DNA of 64,000 nucleotides, from NCBI GenBank assembly GCA_947499125.1, contig CANMMP010000005.1, positions 1-64,000 on the forward strand. The letters run 5' to 3'. The stretch is from an uncultured Pontibacter sp. GTDB lineage: Bacteria; Bacteroidota; Bacteroidia; Cytophagales; Hymenobacteraceae. The position numbers and the translations under genes were made by a program. The notes under the pieces were generated by a model. It made no database searches. It was not told the origin of the DNA and saw nothing but the letters and a program-made list of their open reading frames with translations. Shown here piece after piece: positions 36,571 through 45,696 of the stretch (position 1 is its first letter; each line of letters begins with the position of its first letter).

Positions 36571-37443
36571 TTACATTTTAATTTTAAAGCCGCCTTCTGC
36601 ACTATCAACATATAAGATACAATATTCAAAGAAGCGCATGCCTACCCTAAGTCCGCTGGAATTTCTGATATCAGTTTGTACATTCTCAAATGCTATATCA
36701 CCAATTCTTAAGTTGGGAACAGTTCCTACCTTTTCTTTTACTAATTGTCTGCCTCCAATAGTATAAATGTCTCTTTCGTTTTCTTCAAATTTATACTTAT
36801 CAATTAAGATTTGTGCCAGCTTAGAATCCTGTGGTACAGATAAGGAGGATGTAGAACCCAGGTCTATCATGGCTTTATAACTTTTACCATCGATGTTTAT
36901 AAAAGTGTAAGGCGACCCATTCTCCATCTTTATTTCAAGACGCTGAAATGAACTGTCAGCGAGGCTGCTATTCGAAATTTCGAGGGACTTCATGGGGTAA
37001 TTTATAAGCCAGTTTGCTTTACGAATGATTGGTTGACCAATTAAACCGCCAAAATTTGGTATCTGCTCATTTAATCCTTTTAAGTCACCGTTAAGGGCAT
37101 GGGTATTCTGGAAGTTGATATCACCTATCTTTATTGATGGAACGACATGCTGACCGACTTCCATTTTACGGTTAGAGGCACCGCTCACTTTTGTAGCTTT
37201 CCCTAGCAAAGTGTCACTCTGAATCAAGGTTAGATCTGCTCCTGTATCAAAAATGAAATTTTTTGTCTGGCCATCGATCTCTACCGGTATCAGTATTAAA
37301 GACTTAGCTGTAGAGAACTCCATTTTGTGATGAAATGTGCTATTTTCTACTTCTCCTTTATCTTGAAGCTTAGTTAAAGAACAACCATAAGCGATAAGGG
37401 AAATCAGGAGTATACTTACTCTAATCAAGGTGGGGAATTTCAT
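36571..37443 (-). CDS. retropepsin-like aspartic protease lipoprotein
   Basis: A 290-residue protein. The signal ends in a lipobox (LIAYGC, Cys21), so it is probably a lipoprotein. FDTGADLTLI (65-74) is the catalytic Asp-Thr-Gly motif of aspartyl proteases. The second half-site reads IDLGSTSSL (193-201), with Leu replacing Thr, so the second lobe may be inactive or use the acid alone. A GVRMRFFEYC-like end (GLRVGMRFFEY) matches the conserved C-terminal part of the family. Likely acts in the periplasm; its substrate is unknown. It lies 54 bases upstream of the cyclase gene on the same strand. Confidence 0.8.
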   Translation of the reverse strand: MKFPTLIRVSILLISLIAYGCSLTKLQDKGEVENSTFHHKMEFSTAKSLILIPVEIDGQTKNFIFDTGADLTLIQSDTLLGKATKVSGASNRKMEVGQHVVPSIKIGDINFQNTHALNGDLKGLNEQIPNFGGLIGQPIIRKANWLINYPMKSLEISNSSLADSSFQRLEIKMENGSPYTFINIDGKSYKAMIDLGSTSSLSVPQDSKLAQILIDKYKFEENERDIYTIGGRQLVKEKVGTVPNLRIGDIAFENVQTDIRNSSGLRVGMRFFEYCILYVDSAEGGFKIKM

Positions 37444-37769
37444 TAGTATAGTTCATAGTTTAAACATTGAGAGGTGTAAACTTACGACTAACCAATCGGA
37501 TATACATCCATTCGTATATATATTCTATGTTTAAGTTGTAATTATTAATGTCAGGCACTTGATGCATACGCTTGATCTGAATAGCTATACTTCATGAAGT
37601 TTCATATTGGATCTGCATAAGAAGTTATACAGTTTCTTGGAACCGGCTGCGGTTTATAGCAGAGGCCCGGCTGTTCTAAGCCAGTAAGGAAGGTTACTCC
37701 ACTTCATACTTTACCTGCAATTGCAAAGAACTTAATTAAGCCCGACCTTTGCAGAAACCTGTAAACCTG
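37444..37769. other. 326-bp gap containing the rlmH promoter
   Basis: No ORF of interest is visible. The gap separates divergent genes. Its right end carries TTG at 37721-37723, 20 bases, then GACCTTTG at 37744-37751, a good Bacteroidota -33/-7 match for rlmH. The rest is A+T rich and unremarkable. Confidence 0.5.
37721..37751 (+). promoter_or_regulatory. rlmH promoter (TTG-N20-GACCTTTG)
   Basis: TTG at 37721-37723 and a -7 box one base off consensus at 37744-37751, with 20 bases between. The predicted start at about 37756 leaves a leader of about 14 bases. Confidence 0.6.
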
Positions 37770-38243
37770 ATGAAGATAAAACTCATAGCGATAGGCAAAA
37801 CCGACGAAAAGTTTCTGGAAGAGGGAATAGACAAGTACCTGAAACGCCTGAAGCACTACCATCCTGTGGAGTTTATAGTTATACCTGATATAAAGCAGGG
37901 CGGCAAGTATAGCCCCGACAAACTAAAGGACGAAGAAGGCAAACTTATACTTCAGAAAGTGCAGGAAAGCGATTTCCTGATTCTGCTGGATGAGAAGGGA
38001 AAGATGTATACATCGGGGGAGTTCGCCACTTTTCTTCAAAAAAAACTGAACAACGTAACCACTAACCTGGTGTTTGTTATTGGCGGTGCTTTCGGGTTTT
38101 CGCCAACTATATACGAACGCGCAAACGATAAAATGGCGTTATCCAAAATGACGTTCACGCACCAGATGATACGCCTGTTCTTTACCGAGCAACTATACCG
38201 TGGCTTTACCATTTTGCGTGGGGAGAAATACCACAACGATTAA
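37770..38243 (+). CDS. rlmH: 23S rRNA pseudouridine1915 methyltransferase RlmH
   Basis: A 157-residue protein. I chose the ATG at 37770 because family members begin MKI-hydrophobic. SPOUT-fold signatures are LLDEKGKMYTSGEFA, FVIGGAFGFSP (the trefoil-knot SAM site) and the C-terminal FTILRGEKYHN. It methylates pseudouridine in helix 69 of 23S rRNA in assembled ribosomes. Monocistronic. Confidence 0.97.
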   Translation: MKIKLIAIGKTDEKFLEEGIDKYLKRLKHYHPVEFIVIPDIKQGGKYSPDKLKDEEGKLILQKVQESDFLILLDEKGKMYTSGEFATFLQKKLNNVTTNLVFVIGGAFGFSPTIYERANDKMALSKMTFTHQMIRLFFTEQLYRGFTILRGEKYHND

Positions 38244-38314
38244 TATTTTCCGGTTACTTACCTGGCTATAGTTAAAAGTTATGCCTGTAGTATAAGTAAA
38301 CTTACCAGTTCCGG

Positions 38315-38764
38315 TTATTCCATTCTCTCGAGTATCTTCTTCATCTGGGCGATCTCTTTTTCCTGCGATTCTATGATCTGTTGAGCAAGTTTCTGTACTT
38401 CAGGGTCTTTTAGATCTGCCTGGCTGCTTACAAGTATAGCCGAAGAGTGATGCGGGATCATGGATTCCATAAACTGCTTATCGCCAACAGCCGCCTGGTT
38501 GCGCAGCATGGCAAAAGTGCCAACTATAACCGCTAAACTGGCAACTACAATCAGGGTATTCAGCTTTTTATCTTTATACATCATTGGCATAAAGGCCAGC
38601 ATTATGAGAGCCATCGGCGCGACCATCAGCAGGGCCATATACAGGCGGTTCAGGTTCAGGTAAATGTGGTCGGTGCTGGCTACATTTAGAAACATAACGC
38701 CATACATGATCACGAACGACACCAGTAGCATCAGCAGAAACTTACCGTAGTTTCCTTTTTCCAT
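38315..38764 (-). CDS. DUF305 domain membrane protein
   Basis: A 149-residue protein. Three hydrophobic segments span about 8-27, 42-61 and 70-87. A C-terminal DUF305 region holds MIPHHSSAILVSSQ (102-115) and the helical ESQEKEIAQMKKIL. DUF305 proteins are four-helix histidine-rich domains often found with copper or other metal resistance genes. No metal-resistance genes are adjacent, so the role is unassigned. Confidence 0.85.
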   Translation of the reverse strand: MEKGNYGKFLLMLLVSFVIMYGVMFLNVASTDHIYLNLNRLYMALLMVAPMALIMLAFMPMMYKDKKLNTLIVVASLAVIVGTFAMLRNQAAVGDKQFMESMIPHHSSAILVSSQADLKDPEVQKLAQQIIESQEKEIAQMKKILERME

Positions 38765-38945
38765 CGTTTTATAGTTTGGTTCGCATTTTATTTGGTGTTG
38801 TATTACGCTGACGAAGTTGATTGGATGCGTTTAAATCTTTTTGCCTTAAAAGCTGTTGGTGGGGTATAGTTTGCCGCTGATGTTTATAGGTTGGCCGGTC
38901 GTCTAAAAGCCCTGAGTGCCAGGTACAGACGTGCATCAGAAAGTA

Positions 38946-38953
38946 TACCTTTG
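38946..38953 (+). promoter_or_regulatory. -7 promoter box TACCTTTG at the histidine kinase start
   Basis: An exact TAnnTTTG match ending 4 bases before the ATG at 38958, so the predicted transcript would begin at or next to the start codon. Confidence 0.5.
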
Positions 38954-38957
38954 TAAA

Positions 38958-40079
38958 ATGGAAGTAAAGTTGAGTTCGGAAACGGTAGCTGGTGCCAAAA
39001 CCTGGAACCTGCCCGATCCGCGAAGTATAATCCGGGATGGGATGTTGCAGCACCTGGTGTTCTGGGTGGTGTATGTTGTGTTTTTCGGGTTGCTGTATGG
39101 TAGTTATATTGATGATTACTACAACGCCTTTATGGTGGAGTTGGTGGAACTGCCGTTTAAAATGGCTTTGGTATACTTTAACATGTATTACCTGATGCCC
39201 AAATTCCTGCTTACCAAACGCTACCTGGAGTTTTTTGTATACTTATTGTTGCTTACCGGCGCTATTGCTGCCATGATGCAGTATGTGCTGCTACCGTTCC
39301 TCATTCACCCGTTCTTTTGCCCCACCACCTGCACCCAGGACAACCTGACGCTCTACCGCTACGTGAAGAATGTAGTGAACATAAATTACCTCGTTACCAT
39401 TTCGGCTATAGTTGTGTTGCTGCGCAATTGGTACCAGCAACAGCAATCGGCCCGCATGCTGTCGCAGGATAAGCTCGAAGCAGAACTAAAATTCCTGAAA
39501 GGGCAGATACACCCGCATTTCCTTTTCAATACGCTTAACAGCCTGTACTCACTTACACTTAAGAAATCAGATAACGCTCCCGAAATGGTGCTGAAGTTAT
39601 CAGGGTTGATGGATTATATGTTGTATGATGCCAATGCCGCGAAAGTGCCTCTCGAGAAAGAACTGAACTACATCCGCAACTACATCGACCTGGAGCAGAT
39701 GCGCTACGGCAACCGTGTGGATATCACCTTTACCGAATCCGGAAGTATAATTGGTGCGAACATTGCGCCCATGATGCTGTTACCTTTTGTGGAGAATGCG
39801 TTTAAGCACGGGGTAAGTACCGAAACCGAAAATGCCTGGGTGCGCATAGATGTTAAAGTGCAGCAAAGCAAATTAAGCCTGCGTGTAGAGAACTGTAAAT
39901 GCGCCGAAAAAGCCGAACGAACAGATAAAGAAATGGCTTCAGGTATAGGTTTAAAGAATGTGCGTCGTCGCCTGGAACTGCTCTACAAAGAGGCTTATAG
40001 TTTAGAAGTAGAAGATGAACCGGATGTGTACGCCGTGCACCTGGAATTAGACCTTAGCGATAGAACCCATGAAAGTTAG
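38958..40079 (+). CDS. LytS/YehU-type sensor histidine kinase
   Basis: A 373-residue protein. I chose the ATG at 38958 over an upstream in-frame start that would place the -7 box inside the gene. Four membrane segments lie in about the first 160 residues, without an extracellular sensor domain. LKGQIHPHFLFNTLN holds the phospho-acceptor His187, and LPFVENAFKHGV and GIGLKNVRRRLELLY are the N and G boxes of the ATPase domain. Its 3' end overlaps the response regulator gene by 11 bases. Signal and targets are unknown; surface or wall processes are usual for this family. Confidence 0.92.
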   Translation: MEVKLSSETVAGAKTWNLPDPRSIIRDGMLQHLVFWVVYVVFFGLLYGSYIDDYYNAFMVELVELPFKMALVYFNMYYLMPKFLLTKRYLEFFVYLLLLTGAIAAMMQYVLLPFLIHPFFCPTTCTQDNLTLYRYVKNVVNINYLVTISAIVVLLRNWYQQQQSARMLSQDKLEAELKFLKGQIHPHFLFNTLNSLYSLTLKKSDNAPEMVLKLSGLMDYMLYDANAAKVPLEKELNYIRNYIDLEQMRYGNRVDITFTESGSIIGANIAPMMLLPFVENAFKHGVSTETENAWVRIDVKVQQSKLSLRVENCKCAEKAERTDKEMASGIGLKNVRRRLELLYKEAYSLEVEDEPDVYAVHLELDLSDRTHES

Positions 40080-40794
40080 ATGCCTGATAGTGGATGATGA
40101 GCCGCTGGCCCTCGACGTGCTGGAAACCTATATTGATCGCCTGGATAACCTGGAGTTGGTTTGCCGCTGCAACAATGCCGTGGAAGCTTATAATTGCCTG
40201 CAAACCGAGCAGATAGACCTGATGTTCCTGGATATACAAATGCCCAAGCTGACAGGTATAGATTTTCTGAAGTCGTTGCCTAACCCGCCGAAGGTGATCT
40301 TTACAACTGCGTACCGCGATTATGCCGTGGAAGGGTTTGAACTGAATGCTGTAGATTACCTGCTGAAGCCTATCTCTTTCGACCGTTTTCTGAAAGCCAT
40401 TGCCAAAGTAGCGCCCCAGGATACCCGGCCGGCTGCAACTATAAACACATCGGAACCAGACTATAGAGAAGCCTTTATTTACCTGAAAGCCGACAAGAAA
40501 ATGGTGAAGGTAATGCTGGGGGATATATTATACATTGAAAGCCTGAAAGATTATATCCGGGTAAAGACGGAGACCAAAGAGATCATCTCGTACCAGAAGA
40601 TCAGTTTCCTGGAAGAGAAATTGCCCGCTGATAAATTTCTTCGCATCCATCGCTCTTTCATCATCGCATTAGATAAAGTACAGGCTTTTTCGGCCACCGC
40701 CGTAGACTTAGGCAAGAACGAAATTCCGATCGGCAGGCTGTATAAAAATGAGGTGTTGCAGGTGCTCGGCCAGAATAACCTCCTGGAAATGTAA
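40069..40794 (+). CDS. LytTR-family response regulator
   Basis: A 241-residue protein. The receiver domain (residues 1-120) has IVDDEP at the N-terminus, the phospho-acceptor Asp55 in LMFLDIQMP and Lys in LLKPISF. Residues about 135-235 are a LytTR DNA-binding domain (YIESLKDYIRVKT, FLRIHRSFIIAL). It is translationally coupled to the upstream kinase. The stop is one base from the convergent S8 peptidase stop. Confidence 0.94.
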   Translation: MKVRCLIVDDEPLALDVLETYIDRLDNLELVCRCNNAVEAYNCLQTEQIDLMFLDIQMPKLTGIDFLKSLPNPPKVIFTTAYRDYAVEGFELNAVDYLLKPISFDRFLKAIAKVAPQDTRPAATINTSEPDYREAFIYLKADKKMVKVMLGDILYIESLKDYIRVKTETKEIISYQKISFLEEKLPADKFLRIHRSFIIALDKVQAFSATAVDLGKNEIPIGRLYKNEVLQVLGQNNLLEM

Positions 40795-40795
40795 G

Positions 40796-43420
40796 CTATA
40801 AAACCAACACTTTACCAGCCAGGTGATTACCGCTTTCCGTTTCAACGCGAAGTATGTATAAGCCTTTGTGCAGGTTAGCGGTTGGGACTTCTTTTATCAT
40901 CCCAAATTCTTCTGCCTGGTACACCAGTTTCCCTAACTGGTCATATACCCTGATTATAGCCGTTTCGCTGGCCACCGCAACCGACAACATTTCGCCGGCA
41001 GCTACCGGGTTCGGATAGGCCTGCACGAAGTTCTTATCAGCGTACAGCATTTCTTCGGTGTGGCTATAGTATACCTGCCCACTTGTGGTGGTTACTTTTA
41101 CGCGGTACAGGTTGCGGCCCAGTGCAGGGGTGGGGTCAGTTAAAGTATAAGCCAGTTCTGTAACCGGATCTATAGTTTGTACATCCGTGTAGTTGCCTTT
41201 TACCTGGCGCTCAAGCGTTACGGAAGCAAGCTGGTAAAGCGTGCCCAGTTCCAGTTGCAGCTGTATGTTATCGTCTATAAATTGCTGAGGTATAAAACTA
41301 CGGATGTAACAGCCGGTGCTGCTGTTCTTATAGTTTATACTTTCGGTTACCTGTGCGGTGCTGCCCTGTATGATAGGTGCCATGGTTATAAACCCGGACA
41401 TACTTTGCGAGCTGTTTAGTAAGGCCAGCGTATCGGAAACTATAAATAAGGGCTCGAGGTGCGTGGCGCCAACCTGGTATAGCTGGTATTGTTCCACGTG
41501 TGGCAGGGCAGGCCAGTGCAGTAAAGTAGTTTCTCCGCAACTATAGCCTACCTGTAACTTCAGCTGCTTGCTAAGTATAAATTCCCCTGATGTTATCGTT
41601 TCGGAACCATTAGTAAGCCGCAATTTTGCTTTGGAGATCACATCCGGCGTATTCCAGTCAAAATAAGTCTTTTCCAGGTCAGTGTTCTCCGCTATAAGCT
41701 GCCACTCGGTATCGGTACTTAATTTATACTCCAGTTTAGCGTTTTGGCCTGCAGGTACGTTTTGCCAGTAGATGCGGTTTGTCTGCCCGGCTTGCAGCGT
41801 GGTGCCTGCTACCGGGTAAGTCCACTCTGGTGCGGTTTCAAATTCGTAGGCTATACTATAGTTCTGCGGGCCTTGGGGTACACTAAAGCCATATACCTGT
41901 AGTTCGTAACTGCCTGCAGCGGGCAGGTCAAGTGTTACCTGTTCAATATTATTCAGGCGGTCGGTGCGTCGTTTGGCTGGTAATGTAAGCGAGTCGGGGT
42001 GCGGGTAATGGCTCAATACCCATGGTTTCAGCAGTTGCCCGGTTGGTGTTGCCAGTGTCAGGTCGAGGTCGTTAATGAGTGCCTGAGTTGCTTCCGGTGC
42101 TGCTGCCGCCTCGTGCCAGACAAGTGTAACTTTTAACTTCCTGGCGCCTTGCGGTACAGTTATAGTATGGCGTTGTGTATTTTTATCTGTTAGAGTCCCG
42201 ACTATAAATCTGTTCTCCGTTATCGTGCGAATAGCGCCCAGGGCATCGGTATTTCCAAAGCCAGCACCAAAGTCTACGTTCGGGCGGCCCACATCATCGG
42301 CACTGTTTATAAGTGCAGCTTTAACAAGCGAAGCAGGAGGGAGGTTGTCATGCAGGTTTTTATATGCCTGTTGCGCCAGCAAAGCTATCCCCGAAACTTC
42401 AGCAGCCGCCTCGGATGTTCCGCCTATGCCATGTGCTACCAGTTCAGGTTTTATGCGGCCATCGTAAGCCGGTCCTTTCGAGCTTTTTACACCTACAGTG
42501 CCATCCATATCCAGGGCACCTACGCTCAGCGTATTTTTGGTTGTTTTAAACTGACCGGTCAGGTTAGCAAAGCCGGTTAAGCCTGCATAGTTACCAACTG
42601 CATCCCCCTTATCGCCACTGTTGCCCGAAGAGAAAATGTGCAGCAGAGTAGGGTGCTGGTATACTTCAGTATCATATGCTTCTGATTCCAGGCCGTAATA
42701 ATTTTCGAGCCCAACGCCATACGAGTGGTTCTGCAGGTAAATGCCCTGACTAAGCAGTTGCTGGCTGTTGTCGGGCATCAGGTTAACAAAATCAGAGCTG
42801 GCTATTTTAGCGTGGCTGGCTACACCTTTGCCTTTAGGCCCCGAGTTGCCTGCTCCGGCAATTATAGTTGCCATAGTGGTAGCATGTGGGTCCTGGCCGG
42901 CAGCAACATCATGAAGTACACGCCCTTTCAGGTCAATATCCTGCGGGTCGAAAGAGGCCTCTTTTAATGACACGGCCATACTTTCGCCATTCAGTTGCGG
43001 GTATGCTCCCCAGGCAGCGTATACTTTATTTACAGCGAAGTCAGCATCTTTCAGTTCAGCTTCTACGGTAGCACGGCGTGTCGGCTTATCTATGTAACTA
43101 ACCTCAGGGCAAGTAGCGAGTTGCTGTAACAGTTCGGGACTAATATTGCTCAGGGTAATAATGCGCTCTGAAGAGAATCCGATACTGCCGCTATACTTCT
43201 GTGCATCCAGCCACGCCAGGAAACGGGCTTTGTTTTTAACCTGAACCCGCACGGCCTGTTGGCCGCTTTTGTTTACCTGTTGCATCAATCCCGGTGCCAC
43301 CAGTTTGCTTTGCCCTATCTTATACGTTGCCGATTGCTGCGCCCACGAAGGGATGCCACAAAACCATAAACTTATAGTCAGGGCAAGTGTGAGGAGGCAA
43401 GGCAGGTTAACTGGGCGCAT
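40796..43420 (-). CDS. S8-family peptidase with T9SS sorting domain
   Basis: An 874-residue secreted protein. The signal peptide ends near residue 28 (GIPSWAQ). An inhibitor-like propeptide precedes the subtilase domain (about 140-400). His179 in DPHATTMATIIAG, Asn267 in SSGNSG and Ser336 in GGTSEAAAEVSG fit the catalytic pattern. The first triad residue, normally Asp in DTG, is replaced by SLKEASFD (151-158), so activity is uncertain. Beta-sandwich domains follow (about 420-780), then a type A sorting domain (YPNPVAAGEMLSV, VYDQLGKLVY, LHKGLYILRV). It should be exported by SprA. It has its own leader region of 138 bases. Confidence 0.88.
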   Translation of the reverse strand: MRPVNLPCLLTLALTISLWFCGIPSWAQQSATYKIGQSKLVAPGLMQQVNKSGQQAVRVQVKNKARFLAWLDAQKYSGSIGFSSERIITLSNISPELLQQLATCPEVSYIDKPTRRATVEAELKDADFAVNKVYAAWGAYPQLNGESMAVSLKEASFDPQDIDLKGRVLHDVAAGQDPHATTMATIIAGAGNSGPKGKGVASHAKIASSDFVNLMPDNSQQLLSQGIYLQNHSYGVGLENYYGLESEAYDTEVYQHPTLLHIFSSGNSGDKGDAVGNYAGLTGFANLTGQFKTTKNTLSVGALDMDGTVGVKSSKGPAYDGRIKPELVAHGIGGTSEAAAEVSGIALLAQQAYKNLHDNLPPASLVKAALINSADDVGRPNVDFGAGFGNTDALGAIRTITENRFIVGTLTDKNTQRHTITVPQGARKLKVTLVWHEAAAAPEATQALINDLDLTLATPTGQLLKPWVLSHYPHPDSLTLPAKRRTDRLNNIEQVTLDLPAAGSYELQVYGFSVPQGPQNYSIAYEFETAPEWTYPVAGTTLQAGQTNRIYWQNVPAGQNAKLEYKLSTDTEWQLIAENTDLEKTYFDWNTPDVISKAKLRLTNGSETITSGEFILSKQLKLQVGYSCGETTLLHWPALPHVEQYQLYQVGATHLEPLFIVSDTLALLNSSQSMSGFITMAPIIQGSTAQVTESINYKNSSTGCYIRSFIPQQFIDDNIQLQLELGTLYQLASVTLERQVKGNYTDVQTIDPVTELAYTLTDPTPALGRNLYRVKVTTTSGQVYYSHTEEMLYADKNFVQAYPNPVAAGEMLSVAVASETAIIRVYDQLGKLVYQAEEFGMIKEVPTANLHKGLYILRVETESGNHLAGKVLVL

Positions 43421-43558
43421 GGTTAGGTGACTACTCTGATCCGGTACTGAGCTTATTTATGATAAAAGGTACACAATCTACTCATTGCCAGTTTATTTTA
43501 CAATTTAAAGTTGATAAGGCATCCTGTAAAGTGTGTGTTGTAACAGCAAATTTATACT

Positions 43559-44818
43559 TTACTGCAAGGCATCAGCAAAATCACGGATCAGTTTAAAAGC
43601 TTCCGTAAACCTGGTTAGTGGTAACTGCTGACTTCTGTCGTGGATGTTGTGGTAATGCGTGGTGCCGCCTAAGGTATAAAAAAAGAAAGCTGGCACGCCT
43701 TGCTCCGAAAACGGAAAATGATCGGAATTGGCGGCCCGGCCACGGCTTTTTATCTGGGGAAGGTAGTTGTTGGCTGCATTTATACTTTGCAACAAGGCAA
43801 ATTCCGTTGGGTGTATACTTCCGTTCACGGCCATCATGCCATCGTCGCCGGTACCCAGCAGGTCGAGGTTAATTAAAAAGCGGATACGCTGGAGCGGGAA
43901 AAGCGGGTTTTTTGTGTAATGGAAAGAGCCAAGCAGACCAGCTTCTTCGGCAGCAAAAGTCATAAAAACTATACTATAATCCGGTGGGTTCTGGCTATAA
44001 TATTCGGCCAGTTCCAGCAGCATAGTGGTGCCGCTGGCATTGTCGTTTGCACCCGGAAAGTAAACGTCTCTGCCTTGTCCGCCAATGTGGTCGTAGTGCG
44101 CTGTGAAAACTATAAAAGAATCTGGTTGCGTGGTGCCGGGTATAAAGGCAATAACGTTGCGGGCTTTATAGTTTGGTGCATGGTCTGCTACTACTTTGTA
44201 CTTCACCTGTTTTATAGTTTCGGGCCAGGCGTCGGCTTTTACTTCTAATACTGGCAGTGGTGCCTGCTGCGCGGCTACAGTTGTAAGCAGGTTCTTAGGC
44301 TGAAGTATAAGGTGCAGTTCCGCGCTCATTGCTTTTTGCAGGTAAGGCTCCGGCAAACTCCATACTTGCTTCCTGAACCTCTGCGGGTAAACTAATGCTT
44401 TTTTATCGAACCTCTGAGAGAAGAATTTCCGGGCTCTGTCTTCGTCAGTAAATACCAGCGTATCGAGACAAATGATACGTGCTTTTCCCTCACCGCTTGC
44501 GGAGTTGGCCGCCGCTACAAACTGGTAACCAGGTGTTAGTTTCTTATTATTTATACTTAGCTCCGGTGTTCCCGGAATACGGTTCACCGGCATCCGGAAC
44601 TCCTGGAAATAAGACGAGCTTATAGGTTGCAGGCCGGCTGCTTTATACCTGTTGGCAATGTAATCGGCGGCTTTGGCATCGCCTTCAAAAATATAACCGC
44701 GACCATGGAAGTAAGGGCTTGCCAGTGTATCAAGCGTCTGACGAACACGTAGCATGTCCTGGCCGTGCAGGGGCAGGGCGCTCAGGCAAAGTATAAAAAA
44801 GTATAGGATCGGCTTCAT
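43559..44818 (-). CDS. M28-family zinc peptidase
   Basis: A 419-residue secreted protein with a signal peptide (residues 1-20, ending LPLHGQ). FTAHYDHIG (His241, Asp243), GANDNASG (Asp259), FAAEEAGLLGS (Glu291/292), NLDLLGTG and NSDHFPF supply the two-zinc ligands and catalytic acid of M28 aminopeptidases. No T9SS sorting domain is present, so it is probably periplasmic. It is expected to remove N-terminal residues from peptides. It lies 40 bases downstream of the vanZ-like gene and may be its operon partner. Confidence 0.9.
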   Translation of the reverse strand: MKPILYFFILCLSALPLHGQDMLRVRQTLDTLASPYFHGRGYIFEGDAKAADYIANRYKAAGLQPISSSYFQEFRMPVNRIPGTPELSINNKKLTPGYQFVAAANSASGEGKARIICLDTLVFTDEDRARKFFSQRFDKKALVYPQRFRKQVWSLPEPYLQKAMSAELHLILQPKNLLTTVAAQQAPLPVLEVKADAWPETIKQVKYKVVADHAPNYKARNVIAFIPGTTQPDSFIVFTAHYDHIGGQGRDVYFPGANDNASGTTMLLELAEYYSQNPPDYSIVFMTFAAEEAGLLGSFHYTKNPLFPLQRIRFLINLDLLGTGDDGMMAVNGSIHPTEFALLQSINAANNYLPQIKSRGRAANSDHFPFSEQGVPAFFFYTLGGTTHYHNIHDRSQQLPLTRFTEAFKLIRDFADALQ

Positions 44819-44858
44819 CCCTTAAATATAAAAAGGAAGCGCCATATTTCAGGACTGT

Positions 44859-45233
44859 TTACCAGGTATAGACCCACTTAAAGGCAACTATACCAATCAG
44901 GCAGCCAATAGTATTGCTTACAATATCCATAAACTCAGCGCTGCGGCCGGCCATTAACGAAACCTGTAATACCTCGATAGCAATGCCAAATAAAGTAGAG
45001 ATGAGAAGCGATGCCCGGATAGCGTAATGTGTCAATTTCGGGAAAGTGAACTGCTTCGTCAGCCCGATGATCATCAGGAACGTAAGCACCGCAAACATGG
45101 TGGCATGCGCAAAGGCATCGAACGAGAGCAGGTCCCAGACAGATACCGAAGGCATAGAAGCTGAGGGCAGCAGCGTTGTAAGTAATATCACTGCTGCCCA
45201 CAGAATTGTAAAAGTATTATAACGGAGTATCAA
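44859..45233 (-). CDS. VanZ-family membrane protein
   Basis: A 124-residue protein with four hydrophobic segments and the VanZ-like motifs DLLSFDAFAHATMFAVLTFL, SLLISTLFGIAIEVLQ and GRSAEFMDIVSNTIGCLIG. VanZ-like proteins contribute to teicoplanin resistance in some Gram-positives; elsewhere their function is undefined. The start is TTG at 45233. It lies 19 bases downstream of gcvH in the presumed sprA operon. A direct link to secretion is only suggested by position. Confidence 0.85.
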   Translation of the reverse strand: MILRYNTFTILWAAVILLTTLLPSASMPSVSVWDLLSFDAFAHATMFAVLTFLMIIGLTKQFTFPKLTHYAIRASLLISTLFGIAIEVLQVSLMAGRSAEFMDIVSNTIGCLIGIVAFKWVYTW

Positions 45234-45252
45234 ACCTTTAAAAAGAGGCTAT

Positions 45253-45633
45253 TTACTGACCAATAAGTTCGCGGTAAGCCGATGCTGATAACAGGCCATC
45301 AATTTCACCAGTGTTGTCAATGCTCATTTTAATGATCCAGCCGTCGCCATACGGATCAGAGTTTACCAGTTCAGGGCTGCCTTCCAGCTGCTCGTTAAAC
45401 TCCTGCACAGTGCCGCTAAGTGGGCTAAACAAATCCGATACAGTTTTAACAGCTTCTACAGTACCAAATACATCATTCTGGCCTATAGTTTTGTCTACAG
45501 TGTCGATATCTACATACACAATGTCACCCAGTTCGCTCTGAGCAAAATCAGTGATACCTATAATGGCTACGTCGCCTTCGATACGTACCCACTCGTGATC
45601 TTTAGTATACTTTAGTTCTTCAGGTAAATTCAT
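45253..45633 (-). CDS. gcvH: glycine cleavage system H protein
   Basis: A 126-residue protein. The lipoyl-lysine region [19 protein letters not shown] contains Lys63. [34 protein letters not shown] is typical of the family. It shuttles the aminomethyl group in glycine cleavage. The P and T protein genes are not adjacent; gcvH sits instead 63 bases downstream of sprA. Confidence 0.97.
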   Translation of the reverse strand: MNLPEELKYTKDHEWVRIEGDVAIIGITDFAQSELGDIVYVDIDTVDKTIGQNDVFGTVEAVKTVSDLFSPLSGTVQEFNEQLEGSPELVNSDPYGDGWIIKMSIDNTGEIDGLLSASAYRELIGQ

Positions 45634-45696
45634 TTGTTATATCAGTTATATGTAAGACTTGCTCAAAATTACAGTGTTTTTCTTAATGCTGAAATA

